Made by a program: the position numbers and the translations under genes. The notes below the pieces were generated by a model. That model had not been told where the DNA came from and made no database searches. It saw nothing but the letters and a program-made list of their open reading frames with translations. Shown here piece by piece: positions 8,119 through 16,356 of a DNA stretch of 64,000 nucleotides. Within the stretch, counting starts at the first letter, position 1. Each line of letters starts with the position of its first letter. The stretch comes from Akkermansia muciniphila (GTDB lineage: Bacteria > Verrucomicrobiota > Verrucomicrobiia > Verrucomicrobiales > Akkermansiaceae), in the NCBI RefSeq assembly GCF_040616545.1, contig NZ_CP156688.1:1922001-1986000 (forward strand), in the 5' to 3' direction.

Positions 8119-9066
8119 ATGATGAAATTGTTTTGCGTGGCGCTTCTTGCCGGGTGCCTTTGCTGCGGTAGCGCCCGTTCCGGCGTCCGGATGGTGGATG
8201 TGGTGGGGGACGATACGTTTACCAAAGCCGTGGAGATGGTCGGCAGCCGGGTGAAGGATTCCCCCTCCTGTAAAAAAGCGGTGAAGGAATTGAGCCGGGA
8301 GGCGGACCGGCTGGAAAAGGCGTGGCGGGAGGCGTTCATGTCCGGTGAACCTTCCACGCGGGAGTGGTGCCGGATGTCTGATGCGGAGGTCCGGCTGTTC
8401 AGGAGGATAGCGGAGAGCAGGAAACAGAAAAAGAAGGAGGAGATAGTAACATTACTGGAGCTGGAGGAAGATGGCGTTATTACCCATGAAGAAGCGGAAG
8501 AAGGATTTTCCGCGTTACGTAGGATGATGTGGGCGTCCAAGACGGCGATAGACTCCCTGGATGATTTCATAGCTCAGGCGGAACTTCCCCTGCCGTCGTC
8601 CCCCGATGGCGATTCCTATGAAAAGCTGCTGGCCTGGAAATGGAAGCCTGAATCTTCCCTGTCTTATGAGATGGACCACGACCCGCTGGCCAACGGCAGT
8701 CTGGAAGAGACGCTGTTATGCTGCTGGAATGACGGGGTTCTGGAACTGCTGGAGGACACGGTCTCCCGGATTTCCCGGGAGAGAAAGTTTTTACTGATCC
8801 GGCGTTATGCGGACCGGCAGGTGGAGGAAACGGAAAGGCTTTCCCAACTTCCTCCGCTGACGCCGGAACAATGGTGCTGGTTCCAGAAGCGGGAACATGA
8901 CAGGGATGCCCTGGAACGCTCCGTCATAGACATACTGACCATTTCTCTGATCCTGTGGGAGGATGAGAGCCTCCCTGCGGAGGAAACGTTCCAATACTGG
9001 GTGTCTGCTCCGGAACGGGCCGCCCGGGTGTGGCGGGAAAAACTCCGGAAGGAAGAGAGCCGTTAA
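8119..9066 (+). CDS. putative lipoprotein of unknown function
   Basis: A 315-residue protein. It begins with a short hydrophobic segment ending in L-L-A-G-C, a plausible lipobox with the lipidated cysteine at residue 13. The mature part is charged, largely helical and contains several Trp residues (for example W-C-W-F near residue 253), with no motif I recognise. The gene converges on pdxA and the two stop codons share the palindrome TTAA, an overlap of 4 nt. It starts at the first of two adjacent ATG codons. Without homologues in hand, the function is unknown. Confidence 0.65.
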   Translation: MMKLFCVALLAGCLCCGSARSGVRMVDVVGDDTFTKAVEMVGSRVKDSPSCKKAVKELSREADRLEKAWREAFMSGEPSTREWCRMSDAEVRLFRRIAESRKQKKKEEIVTLLELEEDGVITHEEAEEGFSALRRMMWASKTAIDSLDDFIAQAELPLPSSPDGDSYEKLLAWKWKPESSLSYEMDHDPLANGSLEETLLCCWNDGVLELLEDTVSRISRERKFLLIRRYADRQVEETERLSQLPPLTPEQWCWFQKREHDRDALERSVIDILTISLILWEDESLPAEETFQYWVSAPERAARVWREKLRKEESR

Positions 9067-9932
9067 CGCGGCTGCGCCATCCGGACGGCCAGTTGGAAGG
9101 CATGGATGGTGCTGGAAGGATTGGCCTTTCCGGTGCCCGCCAGGTTGAAAGCGGTTCCGTGGTCAGGACTCAGCCGGGGACGCGGAAGGCCCAGGGTGAC
9201 GTTGACGGCGGTGTGGAAGTCCACCAGTTTCAGCGGAATCAGACCCTGGTCATGGTACGGGGCCAGCACGGCGTCATAGCAGCCTTCCACGGCGTCACGG
9301 TACACGCAGTCCGGGACGGCAGGGCCGTCAAACACGGCATCCGGGCATAAAATGCCCAGTTGTTCCACGGCCGGGGCAATGATGGCTCCGTCCTCATTCC
9401 CGAAGGCCCCGTGCTCTCCCGCATGGGGGTTCAGGGCCGCCAGGGCGATGCGCGGGCGGCGGATTCCCTTGCGGAGGCAGAAATCCTTCAGCAGGGTCCC
9501 GATGCGGACCAGTTCCGCGGTGTTCAGCAGGGACGGCACGCTTTGAAGGGACGTATGGATGGTTGCCAGGCCCACTGTCAGCCGTTTTCCGGTCAGGCAC
9601 ATGGCGTAATTGTCCGTTTCCAGGCGTTCCGCAAAGAATTCCGTCTGCCCCGGCCAGCGGAAACCTGCTTCATGCAGGGTCTCCTTGCAGACGGGGGCGG
9701 TAACCACGGCGGCAACGGTCCCTTCCCGGAGGGCTTGTGCGGCCTGTTCCAGATGTTCAAAGGCGTATTTGGCGGATTCAGGATTAGGCCTTCCCACCGG
9801 AACGTCCGTTCTGGCGCCGATGAGGCGGTATTCCGCTTCCTCCGGGAGCTCTCCGGAGGCGAGCGCGGCGGAAATGACTTCCGGGCCTATGCCCGACTGG
9901 TCGCCCAGCGTGTATCCGATGACCGGTTTCAT
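9063..9932 (-). CDS. pdxA: 4-hydroxythreonine-4-phosphate dehydrogenase
   Basis: PdxA oxidises 4-phosphohydroxy-L-threonine in the DXP-dependent pyridoxal phosphate pathway. The 289-residue enzyme is a little shorter than E. coli PdxA (329). It has the N-terminal G-D-Q-S-G-I-G-P-E-V motif, P-V-C-K-E-T-L-H, a metal-binding histidine in L-N-P-H-A-G-E, and A-P-Y-H-D-Q-G-L-I-P-L-K, with S-P-D-H-G-T-A-F near the C-terminus. The frame continues upstream to 10166, but that part overlaps the small membrane protein gene. The ATG at 9932 gives the conserved start M-K-P-V-I-G-Y-T-L-G-D. Confidence 0.94.
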   Translation of the reverse strand: MKPVIGYTLGDQSGIGPEVISAALASGELPEEAEYRLIGARTDVPVGRPNPESAKYAFEHLEQAAQALREGTVAAVVTAPVCKETLHEAGFRWPGQTEFFAERLETDNYAMCLTGKRLTVGLATIHTSLQSVPSLLNTAELVRIGTLLKDFCLRKGIRRPRIALAALNPHAGEHGAFGNEDGAIIAPAVEQLGILCPDAVFDGPAVPDCVYRDAVEGCYDAVLAPYHDQGLIPLKLVDFHTAVNVTLGLPRPRLSPDHGTAFNLAGTGKANPSSTIHAFQLAVRMAQPR

Positions 9933-9954
9933 GAAATGGAACAGAGGGGAGGGG

Positions 9955-10215
9955 TTAGGATTCCGCGGCTTCCGCCGGGGCGGGCGCGGGGGACGGAATC
10001 TCTTCCGCAAAGGGGATGGGTTCTTCCGCGGCAGGGGCGGGTTGAGGAGAGGCGGCGCGCTTTTCCATGTTGATGACCTGGATGGTTTTCTCCGGTTCGT
10101 CAGGATTGCGGAGTTCGAATTCCAGGTGGGAATTGGTGGACCAGTGGTAATAAATGGTGGCGCCAAGGGCGGCCAGCACCAGAATCAGGAGAATGGAACC
10201 GAAGAAGGAGCGCAT
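9955..10215 (-). CDS. small single-pass membrane protein, Pro/Ala-rich tail
   Basis: An 86-residue protein with one N-terminal transmembrane helix (residues 5-25), a short polar domain, and a low-complexity Pro/Ala/Glu tail (from residue 54). It lies 22 nt upstream of pdxA on the same strand and is probably co-transcribed with it. I find no recognisable domain; the tail suggests a periplasmic linker. Confidence 0.55.
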   Translation of the reverse strand: MRSFFGSILLILVLAALGATIYYHWSTNSHLEFELRNPDEPEKTIQVINMEKRAASPQPAPAAEEPIPFAEEIPSPAPAPAEAAES

Positions 10216-10365
10216 GCCGCTACTGTGTCCTGCTGGAGAGGGGAATTCAAGAAATTATCAAGCCTGCTCACGTGGACGGAAGAAGAGTGGGCCTGCCGCT
10301 TGGAAAGCCGCCGTGGGGAGGGGAAGGCACATCCATGAGCGGCGCTTTCTGCGCACGGGGAATGG

Positions 10366-10776
10366 TCAGGAGAGGATTTTTACCGCCGTGAACAGGATGA
10401 TGAGCAGGATCACAAAGCCGATGATTTTGCCCGCCATGCCGGGGTGCCCTCCGTTCTTCCCGCACCCGGCGCAGCCCTCCGCACCATTCATGCCGCCGCA
10501 CTCCATGCCGCACGCTCCACAGAAGGATTCCTCTTCCTGCATCCGCGCGCGGTCTTCAAGGAGGAGTTCCAGCTCACGCACGGAAGGCTCCACGCCGGAA
10601 ACGACGATTTCCCCGTCAATGGCGAGGGCGGGCAGCGTGCATTCAGCCTGTCCCGGAGAGGCTTCCGTCTCCTGTATTTCCACATTCATGCCCAGATGCT
10701 CCAGCGCCTGGCGGGCGTTGGAGCGCAGGGCGTTTCCCGGGAAGTCCCGGCTGTAGAAGAATTGAATGCTGGTCAT
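10366..10776 (-). CDS. thioredoxin-like membrane protein with a Cys-rich knuckle
   Basis: A 136-residue protein in three parts. Residues 1-75 look like a small thioredoxin/glutaredoxin fold, with the beta3-beta4 signature L-P-A-L-A-I-D-G-E-I-V-V-S-G-V. The usual N-terminal C-x-x-C is absent (F-Y-S-R-D-F-P-G instead). Residues 86-105 hold five cysteines (C86, C89, C93, C102, C105) in C-x-x-C-type spacing among glycines. A transmembrane helix (about 115-135) ends the protein. The metal-knuckle-like segment next to the membrane suggests metal or redox sensing, but that is inference. Confidence 0.65.
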   Translation of the reverse strand: MTSIQFFYSRDFPGNALRSNARQALEHLGMNVEIQETEASPGQAECTLPALAIDGEIVVSGVEPSVRELELLLEDRARMQEEESFCGACGMECGGMNGAEGCAGCGKNGGHPGMAGKIIGFVILLIILFTAVKILS

Positions 10777-10949
10777 GGCGCTGGGCAGGTCGTAATGCTC
10801 CCGTTGGAGGGGACGGCTTCCTCCAACAAATAGGATAGGAGGCGAAAGGTCAATGCGTTTTTCCGTGTCATGACATATAAGTGGTGCATGGAAAACATTT
10901 TAGACTTTCCAAATGCGGGGGGAACGGGCACTATCCCGCCGGTCCCGCC

Positions 10950-11921
10950 ATGAAAAAGCTATCTCTATTCCTCCTGACCCTGGCCTGTGTATTCCAGTTC
11001 TCCGCCCGGGCGCAGGAAAAGCCCAGTTACATCGCCATTGAGGCCAATTCCGGCAAACTCCTTTTCAGCTCCAATGCGGAAGCCAGAAGGCCAGTAGCCA
11101 GCCTTTCCCAGGTAGCCACCGCCATGGTCGCGCTGGACTGGGTGGCCCGCACGCGCCTGCCGCTGGACACCTTCATCGCCGTTCCCCAGGAGGCGTTCGG
11201 ACTCCGCGCCGGCAATCCCATGGACCTTCAGCCGGGCGACCGCCTGACGCTTCGGGACGCGCTGTACTCCACCCTGCTGGGCTCGGACAACGTGTCCGCC
11301 CTGACGGTCGCCTCCTTTGTGGGCCGTGATTTGGTCTCCCGCCGTGGCGGCGGCTCCCCCATTGGCGCCTTCGTGACGGAAATGAACAATCTGGCCCGCT
11401 CCCTGAAGATGTCCAAGACGCGCTTCACCGCCCCCCACGGGCTGGATGCGGGCAACTCCGTTTCCGAATCCTGCGCGCTGGACATGGCCCTGCTGGGCGC
11501 GTACAGCATGCAGAATCCGGCCTTCTGCTACATTGTCTCCCAGGCGAGCCGCCGCATCGGCGTGCAGTCCCAGACCAAGGGAATGACGATGTACGACATC
11601 TCCAACAACAACAAGCTCATGAGCTCCCCCGGCGTGGACGGCATCAAGGCGGGCACCTCCCGCGCCGCCGGCCCCTGCCTGCTGCTCAGCGTCACGCGCA
11701 ACGCCATTTCCCGCCGCAGTCCCCAGACGGGCACGGAGGTGATTTACCCCCAGCGCATGATCATTGTGGTGCTGGGCTCTGCGCAACGTTACCCCCTGGC
11801 CAAGCAGATGATGACCAGCGGCTGGCGGGTGTGGGAAAACTGGCAGGCTTCCGGCATGGACATGAAGGACCCCAAGGAGTTCGTCCAGCTTCCCGTGAAA
11901 TCTGGAGCAGAGAAGCGATAG
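10950..11921 (+). CDS. D-alanyl-D-alanine carboxypeptidase family (S11) protein with altered SxxK
   Basis: A secreted penicillin-binding-protein homologue of 323 residues with a signal peptide (cleavage near A-R-A, residue 20). Family motifs align clearly, but the first reads S51-L-S-Q54 instead of S-x-x-K. The second is intact as S-D-N, and the third is K-A-G-T instead of K-T-G. The S11 general base is the lysine now replaced by glutamine, so D,D-carboxypeptidase activity is doubtful. The conserved F-x-x-P-H-G-L-D segment is also present. The reading frame is open to 10881, but the ATG at 10950 provides the signal peptide. pfkA follows 44 nt later. Confidence 0.85.
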   Translation: MKKLSLFLLTLACVFQFSARAQEKPSYIAIEANSGKLLFSSNAEARRPVASLSQVATAMVALDWVARTRLPLDTFIAVPQEAFGLRAGNPMDLQPGDRLTLRDALYSTLLGSDNVSALTVASFVGRDLVSRRGGGSPIGAFVTEMNNLARSLKMSKTRFTAPHGLDAGNSVSESCALDMALLGAYSMQNPAFCYIVSQASRRIGVQSQTKGMTMYDISNNNKLMSSPGVDGIKAGTSRAAGPCLLLSVTRNAISRRSPQTGTEVIYPQRMIIVVLGSAQRYPLAKQMMTSGWRVWENWQASGMDMKDPKEFVQLPVKSGAEKR

Positions 11922-11965
11922 GAAGTAGACGGCCCCGCAATTTTCTGCTATAAGAAACACCGAAT

Positions 11966-13045
11966 ATGAACATCGGTGTTTTGAATAGCGGGGGTGACTC
12001 TCCCGGGTTGAATGCAGTTATTGAAGGTGTCGTGGGCGCGGCTTCCCGCCGCGGCTGGAACGTTGTCGGTTTTTACGATGGGTTTGAGGGACTTCTGTCC
12101 ACGGAGGATGATGAACGGTTTGAATGGCTGACCCCTGCCGGATGCCGCGGATTGCGCGCCAAGGGAGGCACCATCCTGGGAACCGTGAACAAGGGAAACT
12201 TCGCCATCAAGGTGGGCGTGGACCAGAAAGGGGCGATTGAGCCCGCCGTGCTGGAAAAGACAAAAGCCACCATCCGGCGGCTGGGCCTGGATGCCCTGAT
12301 CGTCGTCGGCGGGGACGGCTCCCAGTCCACGGCCCTTTTGCTTTCTGAAATAGGCCTTCCCGTGGTGGGAGTGCCCAAGACCATTGACAACGACCTGGGC
12401 GCGACGGACGTGACCTTCGGCTTCTACAGCGCCGTTTCCATCGTCTCCGAATCCCTGGACCGCCTGGAAACCACGGCGAACGCGCACCAGCGCATGATGG
12501 TGGTGGAAGTGATGGGGCGCCATGCGGGGTGGATTGCCCTGGAAGGCGGCATCGCCGGAAGCGCGGATGTGATTCTGCTGCCGGAAATTCCGTTCTCCAT
12601 TGAAAATGTGGTGGAATGCATCAAGGCGCGCAAGGCTGCCGGGCAGCGGGAAATTCTGGTGGTGGTGTCCGAAGGCGCGCGCCTGGCGGATGAACTGGTG
12701 CTGCTGGATGAAAAGACCCAGGGGGAAGTACGCCTGGGAGGCATCGGCAAAGTGATCTCTAAAAAACTGGAGGAAGCTACAGGTATTGAAACCCGCTCCT
12801 GCGTGCTGGGCCACATCCAGCGCGGCGGCTCCCCTTGCGCCTATGACCGCATTCTGGGCGTCCGGTTCGGCAGTTACGCCGTGGAACTGGTGGAAAAGGG
12901 CAAGTTCAGCTGCATGGTGGCCCTGCGGGGGACCAAGATGACGGCCGTCCCCATTGAGGAGGCCGTGAAGACCCTGAAGCTGGTGGACCCGGACTGCCAG
13001 CTTGTGCGCACGGCGCGTGACCTGGGCGTGTGCTTCGGGGACTGA
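11966..13045 (+). CDS. pfkA: 6-phosphofructokinase, group III-like
   Basis: Phosphorylates fructose 6-phosphate to fructose 1,6-bisphosphate, the committing step of glycolysis. The 359-residue product has N-S-G-G-D-S-P-G-L-N at the N-terminus, the G-G-D-G-S motif (Gly118, equivalent to E. coli Gly104), P-K-T-I-D-N-D (Lys138, equivalent to E. coli position 124), the M-G-R-H-A-G-W motif, and G-H-I-Q-R-G-G. Gly at the first position predicts ATP rather than pyrophosphate as donor. Lys at the second is typical of the group III / PPi-related branch. The gene ends at a shared terminator with the convergent DUF805 gene. Confidence 0.93.
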   Translation: MNIGVLNSGGDSPGLNAVIEGVVGAASRRGWNVVGFYDGFEGLLSTEDDERFEWLTPAGCRGLRAKGGTILGTVNKGNFAIKVGVDQKGAIEPAVLEKTKATIRRLGLDALIVVGGDGSQSTALLLSEIGLPVVGVPKTIDNDLGATDVTFGFYSAVSIVSESLDRLETTANAHQRMMVVEVMGRHAGWIALEGGIAGSADVILLPEIPFSIENVVECIKARKAAGQREILVVVSEGARLADELVLLDEKTQGEVRLGGIGKVISKKLEEATGIETRSCVLGHIQRGGSPCAYDRILGVRFGSYAVELVEKGKFSCMVALRGTKMTAVPIEEAVKTLKLVDPDCQLVRTARDLGVCFGD

Positions 13046-13097
13046 CGCTCCGCGCCTTCAGGCAAAAGCCGCTGCCTGTGCGGCTTGATTGCTTTTC

Positions 13098-13131
13098 AAC
13101 CGTATCCTGTTCTCAGGATACGGTTATTTTT
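13098..13131. terminator. shared terminator of pfkA and the convergent DUF805 gene
   Basis: AACCGTATCCTG and CAGGATACGGTT form a perfect 12-bp stem with a 4-nt loop, followed by ATTTTTT. The hairpin overlaps the stop codon of the minus-strand gene. Confidence 0.85.
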
Positions 13132-14351
13132 TGCGGAAGCACGCCGTAGTCATTGGCGCCGGAAGAGCTTTTGAGCAGCATCATGGACAGGAAGAGGATG
13201 GAAAACAGGTCCATCAGATTGGAGGCCATGGCCAGATAGGCCACGTAAGGGGCCATATCCCCCGGAATCAGGCGCAGCAGGAAAACCAGCACGAAGGTGA
13301 CGATGAAAATCAGGATGGGAATCAGGATGAATTTTCCGCTCAGGTTGCTGTCATGCAGGCGCCGTACGGCCACCGGTATGTTGAACAGGATGTTGAGCCC
13401 GGCCACGGTGGCCAGAAGCTCCAGGGAAAGCATGCTCAGCTCCCCGGACTGGTAGAAAAAGTAAAAGGTGGGATTGAAACAGGCGTGGGCCAGCAGGATG
13501 AGGGCATCCTGCGGATGGGTGGTGTACGCCAGAATTTGCCGGGAAGGGGAAACATAGAACCCCAGCGGATTGCTGTCCACGTCGATCATGCTGTAGCCCA
13601 GCGGCAGGAACAGAAGCACGGAAAGGAGGAAGAAGGACCAGAACTCCGCACGGGAGGCGCGTCCGGCCAGCGTGGTCAGCTTCCTGAGGCTGATGAGCCA
13701 GTAAAGGTAAAACGGCGTGAAGGGCTTTTCAGGCGTGTCTCCGGCAGTGACGGGAGCGCTCGCGGGAGGTATGTCCGTCCGGCGGCAGTACTTGTTGCCG
13801 GCCGTCTTGCTTTCACCCAGCGTCAGGTAGAAAAAGATCAGGTGCCCCAGGCCGAAGGGAAGCAGCAGGGAAAGAACCCAGAAGCCGCTTCTGCCCGTGT
13901 CATGCAGGCGCCTGAATGCCGCCGCGGCGCAGGGAACGATCAGGGCCGCCCACAGGAGGATGGTCAGCGCGTCTCCGTAAATGCTCAACCTTGTATCCGG
14001 AATATGGAGCCAGTCCGTCAGGATGTACCCCGCCAGGGCCGGAATCAGGGCCAGGAGGGGAAGCGCCATGAACCACCAGAATTCCGCGCGGGAGGCGCAG
14101 CCCCGGAAATCCGCATAATGCCGGAACCCTTTTTTCCAGCAGGCAAGGGGGGATGAAGGGGAAGGAAGGGCGGGGGAAGGTGCCGGAGCGGCGGGAGCAG
14201 AGGAAGCAGCAGGGGTAGCAGGGGTAGCAGGGGTAGCAGGGGTAGCAGGGGTAGCAGGGGTAGCAGGGGTAGCAGGGGTAGCAGGGGTAGCAGGGGTAGC
14301 AGGGGTAGCAGGGGTAGCAGGGGTAGCAGGGGTAGCAGGGGTGTCCGGCAT
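13113..14351 (-). CDS. DUF805-type membrane protein with a Thr-Pro-Ala repeat
   Basis: A 412-residue protein with two DUF805-like membrane modules (about residues 75-185 and 215-395). Each begins with a [10 protein letters not shown] element and contains the R-R-L-H-D element of the family ([12 protein letters not shown] and [12 protein letters not shown]). In front is an N-terminal run of about 15 Thr-Pro-Ala units, encoded by a perfect 9-bp tandem repeat, then a Pro/Ala/Ser linker. The repeat has units in multiples of three, so copy changes alter only linker length. DUF805 proteins are inner-membrane proteins of unknown function. Confidence 0.85.
   Translation of the reverse strand: MPDTPATPATPATPATPATPATPATPATPATPATPATPATPATPATPAASSAPAAPAPSPALPSPSSPLACWKKGFRHYADFRGCASRAEFWWFMALPLLALIPALAGYILTDWLHIPDTRLSIYGDALTILLWAALIVPCAAAAFRRLHDTGRSGFWVLSLLLPFGLGHLIFFYLTLGESKTAGNKYCRRTDIPPASAPVTAGDTPEKPFTPFYLYWLISLRKLTTLAGRASRAEFWSFFLLSVLLFLPLGYSMIDVDSNPLGFYVSPSRQILAYTTHPQDALILLAHACFNPTFYFFYQSGELSMLSLELLATVAGLNILFNIPVAVRRLHDSNLSGKFILIPILIFIVTFVLVFLLRLIPGDMAPYVAYLAMASNLMDLFSILFLSMMLLKSSSGANDYGVLPQKITVS
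14212..14342 (+). repeat. in-frame 9-bp minisatellite, GGGGTAGCA x about 14
   Basis: Fourteen contiguous perfect copies of GGGGTAGCA and one partial copy on the plus strand, within the DUF805 gene on the minus strand, where it encodes (Thr-Pro-Ala)n. The G-rich strand carries many evenly spaced GGGG runs and is therefore a potential G-quadruplex former. Confidence 0.97.
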
Positions 14352-14451
14352 GGAGGAGAAAGGGGGTTTCCGGTTAGACCCCCTGATGCCGGGAAATGCT
14401 CAATGCGGCGTGTTTTCAGGACACGGAAAATTTTCCCCGCCAGGAGCAGGT

Positions 14452-15264
14452 TCAGATCAGCACGACGGCCATCAGCAGCATGCCGGCAATGATGCCCATG
14501 ATGGAAATGTGATGGTGGCCCCAGCGTTCCGCCATAGGCAGCAGTTCGTCAAAGGAAATGAATACCATGATGCCCGCCACGGAGGCAAAGAGGATGGCCA
14601 GCACGGTAGGCGTGAGGAAGTGGAACAGGAAGAGCATGGCGATGGCCGCGCCCACCGGTTCCGCCAGCCCGGACAGGAAGGAGTAGAAGAGGGCCTTTTT
14701 ACGGTTGCCCGTGCCGTAGTAAAGGGGAACCGCCACGGCGATTCCTTCCGGAATGTTGTGGACGGCCACGGCCAGGGCGATGGACGTGCCCAGCGTCAGG
14801 GAATCCAGCCCGGCGGCAAAGGTGGCGATCCCTTCCGGGAAGTTATGGATGCCGATAGCCAGGGCAAAGAGGATGCCGGACCTTTTAATCTTGGCGGAGG
14901 AGAATTCCCCGCTGGCCTGGCCGTGGATATCCTCCGGGCCGCGCGCTTCGTGCGGGTTTTCGTCTTCAGGCACCAGGTAGTCGATCAGGGCCGCCACGGC
15001 GATGCCTCCGAAGAAGGAGGCAATGGCGATCCAGGCGCCTGCCGTGTGGCCTTCAAATTCCATCAGCCGGTGCTGGGCCTCCCCCAGCAGCTCCACCAGG
15101 GAAATGTACACCATCACTCCCCCGGAAAACCCCAGGGCGAAGGTAAGCGTCTTCGTGTCCGTCCTCTTCATGAAGAAGGCGATGAAGCCTCCTATCCCGG
15201 TAGCAAGGCCTGCCAGCGTAGTGAGCAGGAAGACGGTGAGGATGTGGTTGGTGGAAAGATCCAT
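14452..15264 (-). CDS. zupT: ZIP-family zinc transporter
   Basis: Imports Zn2+ and other divalent metals across the inner membrane. The 270-residue, eight-helix protein carries both metal-site motifs of the ZupT/ZIP family, H-N-F-P-E-G in helix IV and H-N-I-P-E-G in helix V, with a charged cytoplasmic loop (residues 100-130) before them. It keeps the E. coli ZupT-like length. It lies upstream of the DUF805 gene on the same strand with a 100-nt spacer. I see no zinc-responsive operator. Confidence 0.93.
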   Translation of the reverse strand: MDLSTNHILTVFLLTTLAGLATGIGGFIAFFMKRTDTKTLTFALGFSGGVMVYISLVELLGEAQHRLMEFEGHTAGAWIAIASFFGGIAVAALIDYLVPEDENPHEARGPEDIHGQASGEFSSAKIKRSGILFALAIGIHNFPEGIATFAAGLDSLTLGTSIALAVAVHNIPEGIAVAVPLYYGTGNRKKALFYSFLSGLAEPVGAAIAMLFLFHFLTPTVLAILFASVAGIMVFISFDELLPMAERWGHHHISIMGIIAGMLLMAVVLI

Positions 15265-15315
15265 GTGCGGACCCGCCGGGCAGGGGGAACCCGGTACCCG
15301 GCAGGAAAGGATGGG

Positions 15316-16338
15316 TTATTTCTTTGCAGGAGCCGGGGGAATGATCATTTTAGTGGCCCGGATGGCTCCGGGAGGGAGCGGGGGCTCTTCCCCCGGCTTC
15401 AGCTGGCCCCGTTCCTTCTTGATCTCAGGCAGTTTTTCCAGAAGCCTGCCGCACATCTTTCCTTCAAAGCTGTCCGGGAGAAGCGCGACGGCTTCTTTAA
15501 GGGGCTGTTCCAGTTCATTCACCCTGTTTTGCTGCATGAGCAGGTTCACCTTTTGCATGAGGACGGCCTGTTTGACTTCCGGCAGGAGCCCGTCCTTCTT
15601 CAGGTAGCCGTCCATAAGGGAAAGGGCTTCGTCAGGCTTTTGTTCCGCCAGGATGTGGACGTTTTTCTGACGGAACGTATCGGCCAGCTCTTCTCTCTGG
15701 GTATGGAGCAGTTCTTTCCTGTTCAGTTCCGCGCGGATGCCGGAAGCATCCTCCGGGTCCAGTTTGGCCAGTTCTTCCAGGGACGGCTTGTAGAAAGCGG
15801 GGATGCTGGACTGGGGAACCGTCTTCAGCAATTGGACCAGGGCGTCCCGGCGCTGCTCGTCCGTGAGGCTGCCCGCCAGCTTGTTTGTCAGGGCCTGCTG
15901 GGTTTTTAGAGCTTCCGCCGCCTTGGCCGCATCTTTCATGACCTGGTCCGGGTTGGCATAGCCTACGACGGTGTGGACGGGGCGTCCCTGGGCGTCTGTG
16001 TAGACCAGCGTGGGGAACCCGGTGATGCCGTAGGATTTCTTGTAGGTTTCCAGCATGGCCTTGGTCTGTTCGTCCTGCTGCTTTTTACGCGGGAAATCCA
16101 GTTCCACGGGAATAAAGGCGGCGGTGATGCCTTCCTGCACCTTGGGGAGGGAAAGGGCCTGCTTCTTTTGCATGATGCAGGCGCCGCACCAGTCGGAACC
16201 GGTGAATTCCAGCATAACGCCCTTCTTCTGGGCCGCGGCCTGCTGCATGGCTTCCGCAGGATTGGTGCTCCACGCTTCGGAAGCTCCGGCAATTCCGGCA
16301 ACGAGCGCGGCCACGACGGGGATGATGATTGTTTTCAT
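15316..16338 (-). CDS. secreted thioredoxin-family protein
   Basis: A 340-residue periplasmic protein with a signal peptide (cleavage near A-G-A, residue 19). A thioredoxin domain (about 20-140) carries the redox motif W-C-G-A-C and the cis-proline segment G-F-P-T. The remaining 200 residues are alpha-helical and charged, with helical repeat character and a Pro-rich tail. A thioredoxin fold joined to a long helical domain suggests a disulfide oxidoreductase with a dedicated protein partner. It is part of a minus-strand run with two further envelope genes upstream. Confidence 0.8.
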   Translation of the reverse strand: MKTIIIPVVAALVAGIAGASEAWSTNPAEAMQQAAAQKKGVMLEFTGSDWCGACIMQKKQALSLPKVQEGITAAFIPVELDFPRKKQQDEQTKAMLETYKKSYGITGFPTLVYTDAQGRPVHTVVGYANPDQVMKDAAKAAEALKTQQALTNKLAGSLTDEQRRDALVQLLKTVPQSSIPAFYKPSLEELAKLDPEDASGIRAELNRKELLHTQREELADTFRQKNVHILAEQKPDEALSLMDGYLKKDGLLPEVKQAVLMQKVNLLMQQNRVNELEQPLKEAVALLPDSFEGKMCGRLLEKLPEIKKERGQLKPGEEPPLPPGAIRATKMIIPPAPAKK

Positions 16339-16356
16339 GATTTGGAGATAAATCAG

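Noticed and set aside
14341-15909. Plus-strand frame of 522 codons opposite zupT and the thioredoxin-like gene
   Set aside because: No domain, biased composition; the minus-strand genes are well supported.
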